NCBI RefSeq assembly: GCF_000002985.6
Contig: NC_003279.8
Location: 14,260,001-14,324,000 of the forward strand
From: Caenorhabditis elegans
Lineage: Eukaryota > Nematoda > Chromadorea > Rhabditida > Rhabditidae
Reading direction: 5' to 3'
DNA length: 64,000 nucleotides
Below the pieces are notes generated by a model. It was not told the origin of the DNA, did no database searches, and saw only the letters and a program-made list of their open reading frames with translations. Shown in pieces: positions 25,771 through 37,144 of this stretch (its first letter is position 1; each line of letters begins with the position of its first letter). The position numbers and the translations under genes are program-made.

Positions 25771-25812
25771 CAGAAAAATATAAAACGAAATGTTCCCGTG
25801 GGATCTCCAGAC

Positions 25813-25875
25813 CAGGGCTGAGCGGCTGTCGGCCGGCGCCGACAGCCGACAAAATCAGCCAGCCGCTCAGCCCTG
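25813..25875. mobile_element. 63-bp hAT-like mini-element with 8-bp target duplication
   Basis: The ends are perfect inverted repeats: CAGGGCTGAGCGGCTG at the left and CAGCCGCTCAGCCCTG at the right. The 8-mer CTCCAGAC flanks it directly at 25805-25812 and 25876-25883. Ends beginning CAG and an 8-bp duplication are hallmarks of hAT transposons. The centre is a GC-rich hairpin (GTCGGCCGGCGCCGAC). Confidence 0.8.
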
Positions 25876-26000
25876 CTCCAGACTGATTCTGATTCTTCCG
25901 ATCGTTGATGTTCAAGTCTGTTTCAAGCTTTCTGATGATGAAAAACTTTTATTGATGAAACAAAACGATAAAAACAATTAATATGAAAGAAATTCAATAG

Positions 26001-27077
26001 TTAAATTCTAACATACATCAGAAACAATCCGTCGTTCATCAAATTAATCCTGGCTTTCTTTCCGTCGAAACTTTCAATGGATGTTCTGTTCTTAAGGGGT
26101 AATGTCTCAATTCCTTCTAGTATTTGTGATTTGTATTTTTGATTCTTAATATCAACTTTAGCCTGAAGATATTTCATCCTGGGGTTCGACCCTCGCATCC
26201 AGTGTTTCAAAAATTTATTCAATAATTGGCTTTCAACATAACACTCGAGCACTATACGCTCACAATTCGAGTTTATTGCCTGTAGCAAATAAGGTCTCCA
26301 ATCGAGAAATACTATACGATGGAGATCTCTGGCTAATAAATCGTGTATCTCATGTCTGCTGATAAATCTTTCACTGTATTCGATAGAAAACCGTTCCGTG
26401 TTGTCCGAAAAAAGTTGAAGAACTCGATCATAGAACATGCATTCATTATAATCCATTTTTGAAGCCGATGCGCTGAATAATCCAATCGGAAATCCTTTGA
26501 ATATCTCATTGATTGATTGTAAATCCGACATATTTTTAAAACTAAGAACATGGATTTTCGGCAGATGGAGTAGAACTAGCAAATGCTCAATGAGTTTGCG
26601 AAGTGTAATCTTGGGCATTTTTCTATATTTTTCTGCCACTCTCCATCTTCCATGCCCATAGTACTTTCCATCCAGCGGTGACATTGTTTCAGAACAATCT
26701 CGATCTCCTCCAGTTGTGATATCAGTATATATCCAAAACCCTGCAGATTTATTGTCCATGAACTTGGCTTCAACCATGATACAGTGGGGTGTGTGCTTTT
26801 TACAACTGTGTGTGCATTTTACTTCTAGACGAGTTGCTTTACTATTTACAGTTATTGCAAGATTCATGCACTGTTTCGACGCAAATGAGAAGTAGATGCT
26901 GGAAAATTATTTTAACTTATTAGACATCAATTTTAGTAGTAACAATTTAGTAACAAATTGAACTTCATAGTGATGGAAAGCAATGACTTACAAATCCATA
27001 TGCTTCATTTCTTTTAGTGCGTGTTGTAGACATTTTGGGGGTAATAGCAGAATAGGAAATGAAGTGGAGGTAGTCAT
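26001..27077 (-). CDS. F-box protein with type-2 F-box-associated domain (FBXB-like)
   Basis: Two exons on the minus strand: 27077-26992 (MTTSTSFPILLLPPKC onward) and 26898-26001. They join in frame for 327 residues across a 93-bp intron. The F-box spans the junction (MKHMDF then IYFSFASKQC). The C-terminal half shows the signature LNKFLKHWMRGSNPRMKYLQ. It is the sister of the gene at 23506-25319, including the phrases TTGGDRDCSE and KITL.KLIEHLLVL, and the pair lies head to tail. The short intron here against 854 bp in the sister shows intron growth by insertion. A role as an SCF adaptor is inferred. Confidence 0.82.
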
Positions 27078-27254
27078 GACTGTGCAGGTCTGAGACTGAA
27101 TGAATGAGCAGAGACTATAGGGGCAGGTATTGTTTCAATGTATACGACGCTACACATGTATATAATCGATAAAGTTTACAAGATGGTGTTAATGGAGTCA
27201 GTTTGGTTTAAGACTGGTGGCGTTTGTAGTTTTTCTAATAGGTCAGGGCTGTGG

Positions 27255-27640
27255 GGCATTTTTTCGGCAAACGCACAAAACTGGATTATTTCAACATAAT
27301 AATCCGATTTTTTTGATCTAAAATTTATATAGAAACGTAGAAAACACGTTGTTCCATTTGAAAATAACATTTTTTTTTTTGAAAATTTTTAAAAAGTCCT
27401 TAAATAGTGCCTGAAAGTTGCCGTTAGCCAAAAAATGGCCGTTAAAAGATTTTCCGGCAAACGGCAACTTTCACACACTATTTGAGGACCTTTTCAAGTT
27501 TTTCAACAAAGATAAATGTTATTTTCAGATAGAACAACCCGTGTTCTACATTTTTATGTATATAAAATTTAGATAAAAAAAAGTTGGATTATCATGTTGA
27601 AATAACCCAGTTTTGTGCGTTTGCCGAAAACATTCCGCAG
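27255..27640. repeat. Foldback element
   Basis: The arms at about 27255-27425 and 27478-27640 are inverted copies. Both contain CGGCAAACGCACAAAACTGG or its inverse, and AATAACATTT with TTCAGGC-type inner sequence. A small inner hairpin (GAAAGTTGCCGTT) sits at the centre near 27415-27475. No gene. Confidence 0.75.
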
Positions 27641-27734
27641 TCAGAAAGTCCCATTTCGCTTTGATCTAAAAAAAATGCGGGAGAAGAGACGCAGACATAT
27701 CAAAAAACCGCAATGAGACTTTCTGACACCACGT
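27640..27734. repeat. Palindromic element, GTGTCAG family, partial copy
   Basis: Contains TCAGAAAGTCCCATTTCGCTTTGATCTA and ends GAGACTTTCTGACACCACGTG. The inner part with TGACGTCA seen in full copies is missing. It abuts the foldback element before it. Confidence 0.7.
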
Positions 27735-27871
27735 GCTGAATCAGATGATCAACTGATATTTTCAGGCAGACATAAAAATTGTATTAGAGGTATCGTATTC
27801 CTCTGTTAGGGAGGTATGCAAAAACAATAAATTCAATCGTTTATTTCAAAATTATCAATTATCAAAAACAA

Positions 27872-28872
27872 TTATTTAAGCTTCATTATGCAGAAGTTCT
27901 CTGGCATAAACCGAATTGTGCAATTGAATTCATCAGCGGAGACGTAACTAATGTTACCATAAGCTTGCTCAAAGGCGGGATCAAAAACTCTTGCTAAACC
28001 AGCAAAGTTCGCATTTCCTCGAAGTACACATTTCACGAGAGTTTTAGATGTGTTAATGATCTGAAAAAAGCTTTATTTGAAAACTAAAAATATTATATTC
28101 ATATCTAACTTACTTCTTTCCATTTCAACATTTGAAGCTTGCTCATCGACTGACATAAAAGTTGGATCGTGTGAAAATGAGAAATGTGGTTGATGAGCGG
28201 ATCGAGATTTACAAATGAGTGAATCTTGAGATGCTGTGCTCTTTTCCACTGCTCCAAATGCACCATACCTCCAATTTGTGGAATACTCCAACCATTGATT
28301 TGTTCGCTATCCAAAGATATTTCTCTAAGAAACCCTGCTTTGAATTTTTGTAAAATTAGGACCACTTCCGCATAATTGATATCTTGAAAGTAGACTCTTT
28401 CAATGTGCCGAGACTTTATTGGCTCCAATATTTTGACAATTGAGTTCACATCTACCCCCGTCCAATTATAAGACGTACAACTTATTGGAGCAAGGTCTAA
28501 CCAGGACAGCCGAATTCGCGGGCTCTTGAGCAAAATTGAAAGGTCCTGGAACATCAGTGACTGGGGTGATTCATAGATTTTTGTCTTAATATGTCCCTGG
28601 TATATAATAAGACAGGAGCAGTGCACACCTTCACGGTATTCAATCCGTTTCCAGTCGATTGTGATACAGTCTTTTCCGATTTTCATAGTCTTCACGCCGG
28701 ATCCCTGATAGTCTATGATGTCTCGAAAAGCTGGAGACACTTTACGAACGATCATTCTAAACAGAATGGATGAAAAGATTGGTTTGTGACTGCCTACCTG
28801 GTTTCGGTGTCAAGTTGTTTGGTGATAGCTAGCAAAATGTCGATTGGCAAGTCTAACAGCAGTAGTGAAGGG
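27872..28872 (-). CDS. F-box protein of the FTH/DUF38 type (FBXA-like), 5' end unresolved
   Basis: Minus-strand exons: 28872-28798, 28756-28114 and 28060-27872, joining in frame (302 residues read). The first exon encodes the core of an F-box (LLLLDLPIDILLAITKQLDT). The rest resembles the FTH (DUF38) domain that follows the F-box in the FBXA family, with IVKILEPIKSRHIERVYFQD as a typical stretch. I find no ATG in frame upstream of 28872. Either a first exon lies further out, or this copy has lost its start. It is the only member of this subtype in the window; the other F-box genes are of the type-2 associated-domain class. A role as an SCF adaptor is inferred from family. Confidence 0.68.
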
Positions 28873-29165
28873 CTGAAAATAGCGTCATAGACAGAGTACA
28901 GATGTAGAGCGTGGGGAGGCTAAGTTTGAGAACTGAGCTTTGGTACCGGTTTAAGATTTAGGTGTAGGATTTTGGTTTTGAAAACTTTCAATTTTTGCAC
29001 GACTTTTTTTTCAGACATTCAGAGAGGCCGTGTGCAGACATAATCTGAACTTATGAAGAAAAGGTTTCAAACTTGAAACGTTGTTAATTTTTCCATGTTT
29101 TAGCGTTTTTCAAAAGCATTGTTTTGAGTTCAGCCCGGAAATCACTCCAAGTCTTTTGTCCTAAA

Positions 29166-29460
29166 TTATGCTTTTTTTTTTGAGATTTTAAGTAAAAAAT
29201 TCGAAATCAGCGTTGCGGGGACTCGAACTTTCGACATTTTTCGCATTTTTGCTCCGAAGTCAACCCTCTTACCGACTGCGCCACCAGCGACGCGCCGCAG
29301 CCAGACGAATCGTCGCGCGTAGTGGGCACCGGTGCCGCAGCCGGTAAGAGGCTTGACTTCGAAGCAAAAATTTGAAAAATGTCTCAAGTTCGAGTCCCCG
29401 CAGGGGTATTAAGGTTTTCGATAGCGCTGATTTCGAATTTTTAACTTAAATTTTCTGAAA
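29166..29460. repeat. Inverted repeat built from two tRNA-like sequences
   Basis: The left half, read on the minus strand, contains GGTGGCGCAGTCGGTAAGAG and, further on, GTTCGAGTCCCCGC. The right half, read on the plus strand, contains GCCGCAGCCGGTAAGAG and GTTCGAGTCCCCGC. Both are A-box and B-box arrangements. The outer flanks (GAAATCAGCG and CGCTGATTTC, with AATTTTTAACTTAAA-like sequence) are also inverted. I read this as a head-to-head pair of tRNA-derived repeats and not as two tRNA genes. Confidence 0.7.
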
Positions 29461-29566
29461 ACCTACATAAAAACCCTTTTTTTAGAAAATTGCACGGGGA
29501 AAGTCGAGACTTCGACATGTGGTATATGTATTCGACATTGATAAGACCAAAATTTCAGATCCACGC

Positions 29567-29765
29567 ATAGGCTTAAGCCTAAGCCTAGGCCTACGCCTAA
29601 GCGTAAACCCATGTGTAATCCTAAGCTTAAGCCTAATCCTAAGCCGAAGCCAGAGCTTAGTCCTAATCCTAAGCCGAAGCCAGAGCCTAGTCCTAAGCCT
29701 AAGCCCAAGCCTAAGCAACAGCCTAGTCCTAAGCCTATTACTAAGCCTAAACCGAAGTCTAACTA
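29567..29765 (-). repeat. Interstitial telomere-like array, inverted (GCCTAA)n
   Basis: About 200 bp of GCCTAA, the complement of TTAGGC, with many variants such as GCCGAAGCCAGA. The orientation is opposite to the three arrays to the left. Confidence 0.9.
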
Positions 29766-29793
29766 TCCAAGTTTAAGTTAGTCTAAGTCTTGA

Positions 29794-32700
29794 TTATTTA
29801 ACATACCGTTCTTCAGATGCTTTACCAAATGTTGAGAAAATCCGTTTTTTCAAACCAGACGAACTCCTTTTTTGCTTCATTCCTAAAAATTATGAATTCT
29901 TTTTCCAATTCTCTTTCTGTACTGAGCCTCTTCGCGACGAAAGGGATCAACAGATAACCATTTCAACAAACTCGGCGATTTCGTCACACCGAGAGTGGCT
30001 TGGTTTGGAACCAAGTGCAAATTATCTGGCCAAGAAGTACACCGTCTCACGCAGGCCAGAGGTAGTGTCGAATACTCTCTGTCCGGGCGGCTCTAGATTG
30101 GCTTAGCAGGTCATTATAGAGTATCTAGAGACACAAACCTTGCTCTAAACAGCAATACCAAGCGCCCCAGTCCTCCGCACCTGACCTCTGCAAGTGGTAC
30201 GACAGATCCACAAGCAAATCGGGAGGGGCCATCCAATCTCGGAGTACCAACCACCTGTCACCCGGAACTGTTAAAAGATAGCCTCCGGCCCAAAACAAGG
30301 CAAATCGACGCCAGGATTGCGACTTTCAACTGCAGGTCTGTCTCCTCCAACGACAGGCTTGCAGAACTGCTCGAAGAGACGAAGAGAATCAAGTTCGATA
30401 TTATCGGACTCTCTGAAACAAAAAGAGCAACGGAAATGCATTCAATTGGCTCCGACGGGGTCGGGATCTTTCTAGGATCTCGAAACCCAAATTCTGTTTC
30501 AGGAGGGGTCGGCTTCATCGTCAAAAGCACCCTCCTCCCCCGAATCACTGAAGTAGTGTTTATCGATCATCGAATCGGCCTGATCACTTTTAAAGTGAAC
30601 AGAAAGTGGAAATGCACAGTCATCCAAGTCTATGCGCCCACTGCCGTATCCACACTCGACGAGATCAGCGACTTCTATGAAAAGCTTGAAGATACCTATC
30701 AGGCCAACTCTCCCTGGGGGCAACAAAAAAGGGGGCAACATTTGAACTCTCCCTGGGGGCAACAAATTAGGGGGCAACATTTTCATAAATGTAGGGGGCA
30801 GCAAAAAAGGGGGCAACATAATAGGGGTCAACATTTGAACTCTCCCCGGGGGCAACAAATTAGGGGGCAACATTTTTAATAAGTATATTCAACGGCGAAC
30901 AAGTTTTTATTTTCCAACCTTTTGATAATTTAATTAAAAATTCGTCCAAATTTCGACAATTAAAACAAATTTTGCAAAGACTTTTTGACCAACCTAATAT
31001 AATGTGAACTGAAAAATCTTATCACATCGTGGGAAATTTCTTATTTAGTCATATGCTCAAATGGTAAATCAATTCAAAGGGTACAACTATTCTTAGAATT
31101 CTTCGAGCCTGTTACATTCCCAAATCTCTTATTATGGTGCATCTAACCGACTTACTATTATTTTTTCCAAATACGAATTTTGAATAATTTGCTCTTTAAG
31201 TTTACTTTTCACTGACTTAAATAGTCATTAAAGTCTCTTTAAATATTGCTCTACTGATTTGGGATCTCATATGGCTTTCACGTTACGATTTGATTCTTCA
31301 GCTTCAAAGTATTATATACAAAAACTTTTCACTTAATAAATTTTCCCTAAGTTTTTTCAAAAGATGTTTAGTTTTGGGAAAAATGATCATTATGATAAGT
31401 TCAACAAGATTTGACGTTCAAGTTTAATTTTCTGCCGAACAATCATAAGCAATGTGTTTGATTGTGCATGTAGATGACTTATTTCAAAAGATTATATCTT
31501 TGTTGACGTTTGAAATAACAAATTGTTGTCAACTAAAAAGTTGTTGACAATAGCTGTTAGTTGGTACCTTTTAGTGATCTTTAGTGACTGCGGAGATGTG
31601 AGCTGCCAAATATGATCTAAAATTCTAGATCTGTGCTCAACAATATCTCTTGATAAAAGTGAAAAGATGCTTCAACTATGAAAATGTGTATTGTTTTGAG
31701 CTTGACGAAGTTGTAGTTTTTTTTTTGTAGGAGCGATATCTCTGTTGTCATCGAAGCTAGTATAAAATGACCAACTACGAAAAAATGTAGAAATAATTGG
31801 TTATCATTTTTGTAGCCATAAACTTTTTGATAGATTCGCCCAAACTTATTATGATGGCAATGCTCCGGCAAACACTCATTGACTACCTTCTCATTGACTA
31901 CCTTTTGCTCATTGACTACCTTAGATCTTTGACTACCTTTCGGATCTTTGACTACCTTTTGCTCTTTGACTACTTTAGATCATTGACTACCTTCAGTTGC
32001 TCATTGACTACCTTTATCTAATTTTTCAGAATTTTCAGCTTTTTTCGCTGAAAAATCAGAATTTTCAATAACATGTTACTTTTTGATGTCTAAGAAGGTC
32101 GTGCACTTTCTCATTTCCTAAAATTCCGGAAAAAATGGAGATGAGATCTGATGTATAAATGCTCATTGACTACCTTCAAATGCTCTTTGACTACCTCTAT
32201 CTAATAAAATTTTCCAAAATTTATTTTTTTGAAAACTTTTCAAAATTTAATCAGATATTATAGAATAATGCAATTTTTGTCGTTTTTCTAGTTTGGATGT
32301 TCTGCACACTATTGCAGACGAAAACCTGAGGTATAGTAGAACCCCTAAGCTCAAAAAACGCACTCACTTCGGATGCTGATATCTCCGTGGAAAAAAATTT
32401 ATGGCAAAGTGATTAACTACAAAGTTGTATATCTTAATCTAAAGTACAACTTTGTAGTTAATCACTTTGCCATAAATTTTTTTTCCACGGAGATATCAGC
32501 ATCCTTTAAAGAGACTTTAATGACTATTTAAGTCAGTGAAAAGTAAACTTAAAGAGCAAATTATTCAAAATTCGTATTTGGAAAAAATAATAGTAAGATG
32601 CACCATAATAAGAGATTTGGGAATGTAACAGGCTCGAAGAATTCTAAGAATAGTTGTACCCTTTGAATTGATTTACCATTTGAGCATATGACTAAATAAG

Positions 32701-35700
32701 AAATTTCCCACGATGTGATAAGATTTTTCAGTTCACATTATATTAGGTTGGTCAAAAAGTCTTTGCAAAATTTGTTTTAATTGTCGAAATTTGGACGAAT
32801 TTTTAATTAAATTATCAAAAGGTTGGAAAATAAAAACTTGTTCGCCGTTGAATATACTTATTAAAAATGTTGCCCCCTAATTTGTTGCCCCCGGGGAGAG
32901 TTCAAATGTTGACCCCTATTATGTTGCCCCCTTTTTTGCTGCCCCCTACATTTATGAAAATGTTGCCCCCTAATTTGTTGCCCCCAGGGAGAGTTCAAAT
33001 GTTGCCCCCTTTTTTGTTGCCCCCAGGGAGAGTTGGCCTACCTATCACGCTTGCAGAAGCAAGTATAAGCTTATAATAGGTGACTTTAATGCTAGAGTCG
33101 GAAACAGAAAAGGCGAAACCAAGCGCTACATCGGCACTCATGCCATGGAGCCTCGTAACGATACTGGTGAAATTCTCGCAACCTTTTGTGAATCCAATCG
33201 TCTATGGCACATGAATTCCCAATTCTATAAACCCATAAATAGACGTTGGACACATGTAAGTCCTGATGGAATGTTCAAACATGAAATCGACCACATCTTG
33301 GCCAATGGAAAGTTTGTAACAGATACATCTGTGCTCCCGTCGTTCACGAACGGAAGCGACCACCGTCTCCTCCGAAGTAACATCCATTTCAACATTAATT
33401 TGGCGAAATTAGATCAAATGAAAAGGAGAAAACCCCCGAAAAGAGTCTTGGATAAAGCTACAGCTCTGGCTGTCAGCGCAACAATTACTGCCCCTACTCA
33501 TGGAGATATTGACGAGGACTACAAGATCCTTGTCGACTCTCTCAAAACAGCCCAGGATCAATCAGTAATTCAACCATCCAACCACTCCGCCAACCGACTC
33601 TCGGAGGAAACTCGACTAATGCTCTTCAAAAGACGTCTTATGGACAGATCGGACCCAAATTTTAAGTCACTGTCTATAAAATGTAGGGAAGCAGTCGAGA
33701 GAGACCATGAGAACTTTGCCAGTGCCCGCCTGCTAAATGCCGCCCAGTCTAGAAAAAGCATGAAGCGAGTAGCCAGGGATTTAAACGAATACAAGTCTTT
33801 CATCCCTAGCCTCAAATGCTCTTCGACTGGAGAACGAATCACTTCCCGGGAGAAAATGGAACGGGAGATCGAGATGTTCTATACTTCACTTTTCAGAAGT
33901 AGAAAAACACCTCCTCCACCTCAACTACCAACTCCACCTCCCATCATGGCGGAACCACTTCCACCATTTCTTTTTGAAGAAATACGCGCTGCGATCAACT
34001 CATTTCCAAATGGAAAAGCAGCTGGAAGTGACAAAATCACCGCAGATTTCTTGAAATCTTGTGGCGACAACGTCATCCGTCTGATCACCGGAAGATTCAA
34101 TCGGTATCTAGAAAGCGGGAATATCCCCAAGGACTGGAAAACTTCAAAAACCACCCTGATCTTTAAGAAAGGGGATCGTGAAAGTCTGGAGAATTACCGT
34201 CCGATATGCTTGCTGCCCGTATTATATAAAACATTCACTAAATGTGTGTTGAATAGAATACGAAAAACACTCGAAGAAGCTCAACCCGTTGAACAAGCCG
34301 GATTCAGGAGATCTTTCTCAACAATTGATCACATCCACTCAGTCCAACGCTTGCTCGAAGTGGGAAGAGAGTACCAGATCCCACTGACACTTGTTTTTAT
34401 AGACTTTCAAAAAGACTTCGACAGTGTCGAACCACAAGATGTCTGGGATAGTCTTCAGCAGCAAGGAGTGCAAAGGGGATATATCAACCTCCTCCAAGAA
34501 TGCTACACCGATTGCTCGACCACCTTCACGCCGTTCCATAAAAACGTAACTGTCCCGGTCACACGAGGAGTCAGACAAGGTGACCCAATATCGCCAAACC
34601 TCTTCTCTGCGTGTCTTGAACATGTTTTCAGACAACTCAACTGGAAACACTTCAAAGGAGATGAACGATACGAAACTGAAGGAATACGTGTGAACGGTCA
34701 GAATCTCACCAACCTCCGTTTTGCAGACGACATTGTCCTCGTGGCTCATAATCCGCGAACGGTAAGTCAAATGCTTACGGAACTGGTGGAAAAGTGTAGT
34801 AGTGTTGGTCTAAAAATCAACACAGGGAAAACCAAAGTCCTTCGGAACAGGTTTTCCTATAAGAGGAAAGTTGAGATCCGATGCCCAAACACCACCAACA
34901 TCATCATTGATGATGTCAACGAATACATCTACCTCGGGCGCCAAATAAACGACAGTAACAATTTGTTAGCTGAGCTTCATAGAAGACGAAGAGCTGCGTG
35001 GGCAGCTTTTACCAACATCAAAAGCACCATGGACCAGATCACCTGCCCACGCCTCCGTGCAAATCTCTTCGACTCTACGGTTCTCCCAGCCCTGACCTAC
35101 GGCTCTGAAGCTTGGACTTTCACAAAAGAGCTAGCGGAAAGAGTCAGAGTAAAAGTTCGAAAAAAGTCAAAACTCAGAGATCCACTAATACACATAAAAA
35201 AGAGGAAACTTGGATGGGCTGGACACGTGGCGAGACGAACGGATGGCCGATGGATAACTTTGATGAACGATTGGTGCCCCGAGACGAGAAACGACCCGTT
35301 GGACGCCCACCGATGAGATGGAATGACTCTTTAAGAAAAGAAGTCACTACGCGAGACGCCTTCGGGCAAGTCAAACAACTATGGTCCACCCAAGCAAAGG
35401 ACCGAAAAGCTTGGAAAGCTGTGATCCGCGCCGCAGGCGAAGAACGGATCGACTAAGTATCCTAAGTATCATAACCAAAAAACTCACTTTTCCTATATTC
35501 TCGAAGCTTCTCATTAAAATCCTTCAGCATCCGATCAATATATTTCCGCTTTGCGTAAAACTTCATCCAAACTGTTCTGAAACAAAATTCTGAATTTTAG
35601 TACTTTTGTAGAACATACACATCATCTCCCGGTTCTTCTATGATAAGCGGGACCTCCACTATGCGAGAACAAAATCTACGACTCAACGTTTTGCATTTGA

Positions 35701-35866
35701 TTTTTCGAAATGGAATTAGATTCACCGCTATAAGCTTTTCATCCACTTCCTTAACAATATTAACAGATGATTTTTCGAATCGAATATTAGAGTCCTCGTA
35801 TTTGGCAGTAGTGATAACGTTTGGTCCAACAAAAGTGATGTCAATAATTGATATATATTCAGACAT
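29794..35866 (-). CDS. Small basic protein, unrecognised; intron holds nested transposons
   Basis: Three minus-strand exons: 35866-35619, 35576-35488 and 29882-29794. The junctions are GT-AG (the first intron is only 42 bp) and join in frame for 141 residues. The protein starts MSEYISIIDITFVG and has a Lys/Arg-rich C-terminal third (KFYAKRKYIDRML, MKQKRSSSGLKKRIF) that could be a nuclear or nucleic-acid-binding tail. I recognise no domain. The second intron is about 5.6 kb and contains an entire RTE-type retrotransposon on the plus strand, which itself contains a DNA transposon. The frame is preserved across that intron, which supports the model. A read-through alternative would stop at a TAG at 35462 inside the retrotransposon's 3' end. 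Transcript evidence is not available to me. Confidence 0.55.
30702..33038. mobile_element. 2.3-kb Mutator-like non-autonomous element inside RTE
   Basis: Terminal inverted repeats of about 540 bp (roughly 30702-31245 and 32500-33038) begin GGCCAACTCTCCCTGGGGGC. The 9-mer TACCTATCA flanks the element directly at 30693-30701 and 33039-33047. Removing the element and one 9-mer restores the endonuclease frame of the host retrotransposon. Long inverted repeats with a 9-bp duplication fit Mutator-like elements. The outer 180 bp hold repeated GGGGGCAACA motifs. The middle contains a nested hairpin (about 32370-32500, CTGATATCTCCGTGG and its inverse) and a small tandem repeat, but no coding region. 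Confidence 0.82.
31876..32010. repeat. Tandem repeat TCATTGACTACCTT
   Basis: About ten units of a 14-20-bp motif, TCATTGACTACCTT or TCTTTGACTACCTT, inside the Mutator-like element. Two more units appear near 32161-32195. Confidence 0.85.
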
Positions 35867-36585
35867 CTATTAAGCAAATAAGATGAAAAAAGGGTGAATA
35901 ACACAATGCAACACCCTGTCAAGGCAAAGATGGATCAATAAGATTATGCTCAATATTGTAATTATAGACTGTACCACGGGGCCAGCTGTTCTTCTATAAC
36001 AGGGATTACATTTGTAATGCATAGGTGCAGGCTAGGAAAAAATCATAGCCGTGACCAAATTCTGGTTTGCGGTAGAGGTGTTGAAAGTGCAAAGTTCGTT
36101 TTGTTATCTACAACTTTACGCGATCATTTTATATGTCTTCAATGAGAGAGCACATTGAGTTTCTGTAGGCCGGCCTTAAGGCAGGTGGCTAGATCGGAGG
36201 TGTTAATATGGAAAGCCATAATTATGGGTTACAACATAAAATTTCAGTATCCGTGTAAGCAAGAAATTTGGGAAATGAACATAGACTGAAAATATGTAAA
36301 ATATTGGTAGAATGACGGGTTTTTTTTTGAAATATCGGAAAACGTGGAAAATCAAGTTTTTGTGTGGATAATTTGAGTAATTGGGTATCGTAAGGCCCAT
36401 ATAAAACTTGGCGACCTTGTGCAGGAAACTCATTGAATTAGGTTATGTAGACCGCAGGCCCAGACCAGTCTTTTTGCACGAACTTACTCAAAACTCCCCA
36501 CGACCCAATTCACAGTAACTCCAATTTCCAGAGGAAACACTTCATTCAAAACTAACACAAAAACCAGTAAAATCAATTTAAATTC

Positions 36586-36871
36586 TCATTCTTTCATCAG
36601 AAGACGCTTTGAAACATTATCCCAAACAGGTTGCACAGTAGCAACAAGCTTTCTCTTGCACTTGGTCTTCACTGAACTCCAAAAGGAGATTTTTTGATCT
36701 TGAGCCCTTGCGATTTTGGTTCCTGTGCGAAGACTTTCATACCAAGACCTAGTAGAATTCTTCACCTTCTGGATGGTAGAGGTGACATGCCAATTCTTAT
36801 CACGCAGGACGTGGTAGTAGCCGATGAGAATGCTCCAGGTGTTCTTGCAGGTGTCCTCACTTGACACCGTG
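36586..36871 (-). other. Possible exon of an unrecognised gene
   Basis: An open frame follows a good acceptor (AATTAATTTCCAG at 36872) and ends with a stop at 36586. It encodes about 95 residues (SSEDTCKNTWSILIGYYHVL onward) with protein-like composition and a basic C-terminal half. There is no ATG near its start. I could not find an upstream exon whose phase fits. A TATA-like TATAAAAG lies 75 bp upstream on the same strand. It may be a gene remnant or the last exon of a gene whose first exon I missed. Confidence 0.35.
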
Positions 36872-36946
36872 CTGGAAATTAATTGATTATTAAATATTGC
36901 AGTATAGACTGAGGTGAAACACCTAAGACCCGGAAATTCGGACGCG

Positions 36947-36954
36947 CTTTTATA
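36947..36954 (-). promoter_or_regulatory. TATA-like box, minus strand
   Basis: TATAAAAG on the minus strand, upstream of the possible exon at 36586-36871. It faces away from the TATA box at 37136, so the 180 bp between them could be a divergent promoter. Confidence 0.4.
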
Positions 36955-37135
36955 GTCCGTAATCGGTCCAACGCTCACTCAGTGTGCTCTCCCGATCGAT
37001 AATCTGACGTTTCACGAAGACAGTCGTATTAATATAATTTTGATCTACCTGTAAATATTGATCTGCCCTTTCTTGTTTGTTCGTAGTTTGCACTCCCTCT
37101 CTTTCCCGCGTCTTTCCCCCTTTCCAGTTTAGCCC

Positions 37136-37144
37136 TATAAAAGG
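37136..37144 (+). promoter_or_regulatory. TATA box of the F-box gene at 37289
   Basis: TATAAAAGG lies 153 bp upstream of the ATG, preceded by a pyrimidine-rich stretch (CCCTCTCTTTCCCGCGTC). Spacing fits a core promoter with a short 5'UTR. Confidence 0.55.

Larger units (their letters stand above)
30130..35456 (+). pseudogene. RTE endonuclease/reverse-transcriptase ORF, broken
   Basis: The endonuclease part is open from about 30130 to 30701. After the insertion it resumes in the same frame at 33048 and runs to about 35275. Three breaks are visible. First, the DNA transposon at 30702-33038. Second, a probable deletion of a few dozen residues between AERVRV and KSKLRDP near 35145-35165, where related elements usually have more sequence. 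Third, a one-base frameshift near 35275, after which the conserved tail (PRDEKRPVGRPPMRW) continues in another frame to 35456. The catalytic FADD motif of the reverse transcriptase is intact at about 34724. The copy is almost certainly inactive. Confidence 0.8.
29890..35475 (+). mobile_element. RTE-1-like non-LTR retrotransposon, interrupted and defective
   Basis: Sequence encoding an apurinic-type endonuclease (LSETKRATEM, VQVYAPT-like IQVYAPTAVS, IGDFNARVG) followed by a reverse transcriptase (GKAAGSDKI, GVRQGDPISPNLFS, NLRFADDIVLV), with a very short 3' end of TAAGTATC repeats at about 35456-35472. This arrangement and the 3' tail match the RTE clade. The 5' boundary is uncertain but must lie above 29882, the host acceptor. 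It is inserted antisense in an intron of the minus-strand gene at 29794-35866. A 2,337-bp DNA element splits it at 30702. Confidence 0.85.
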
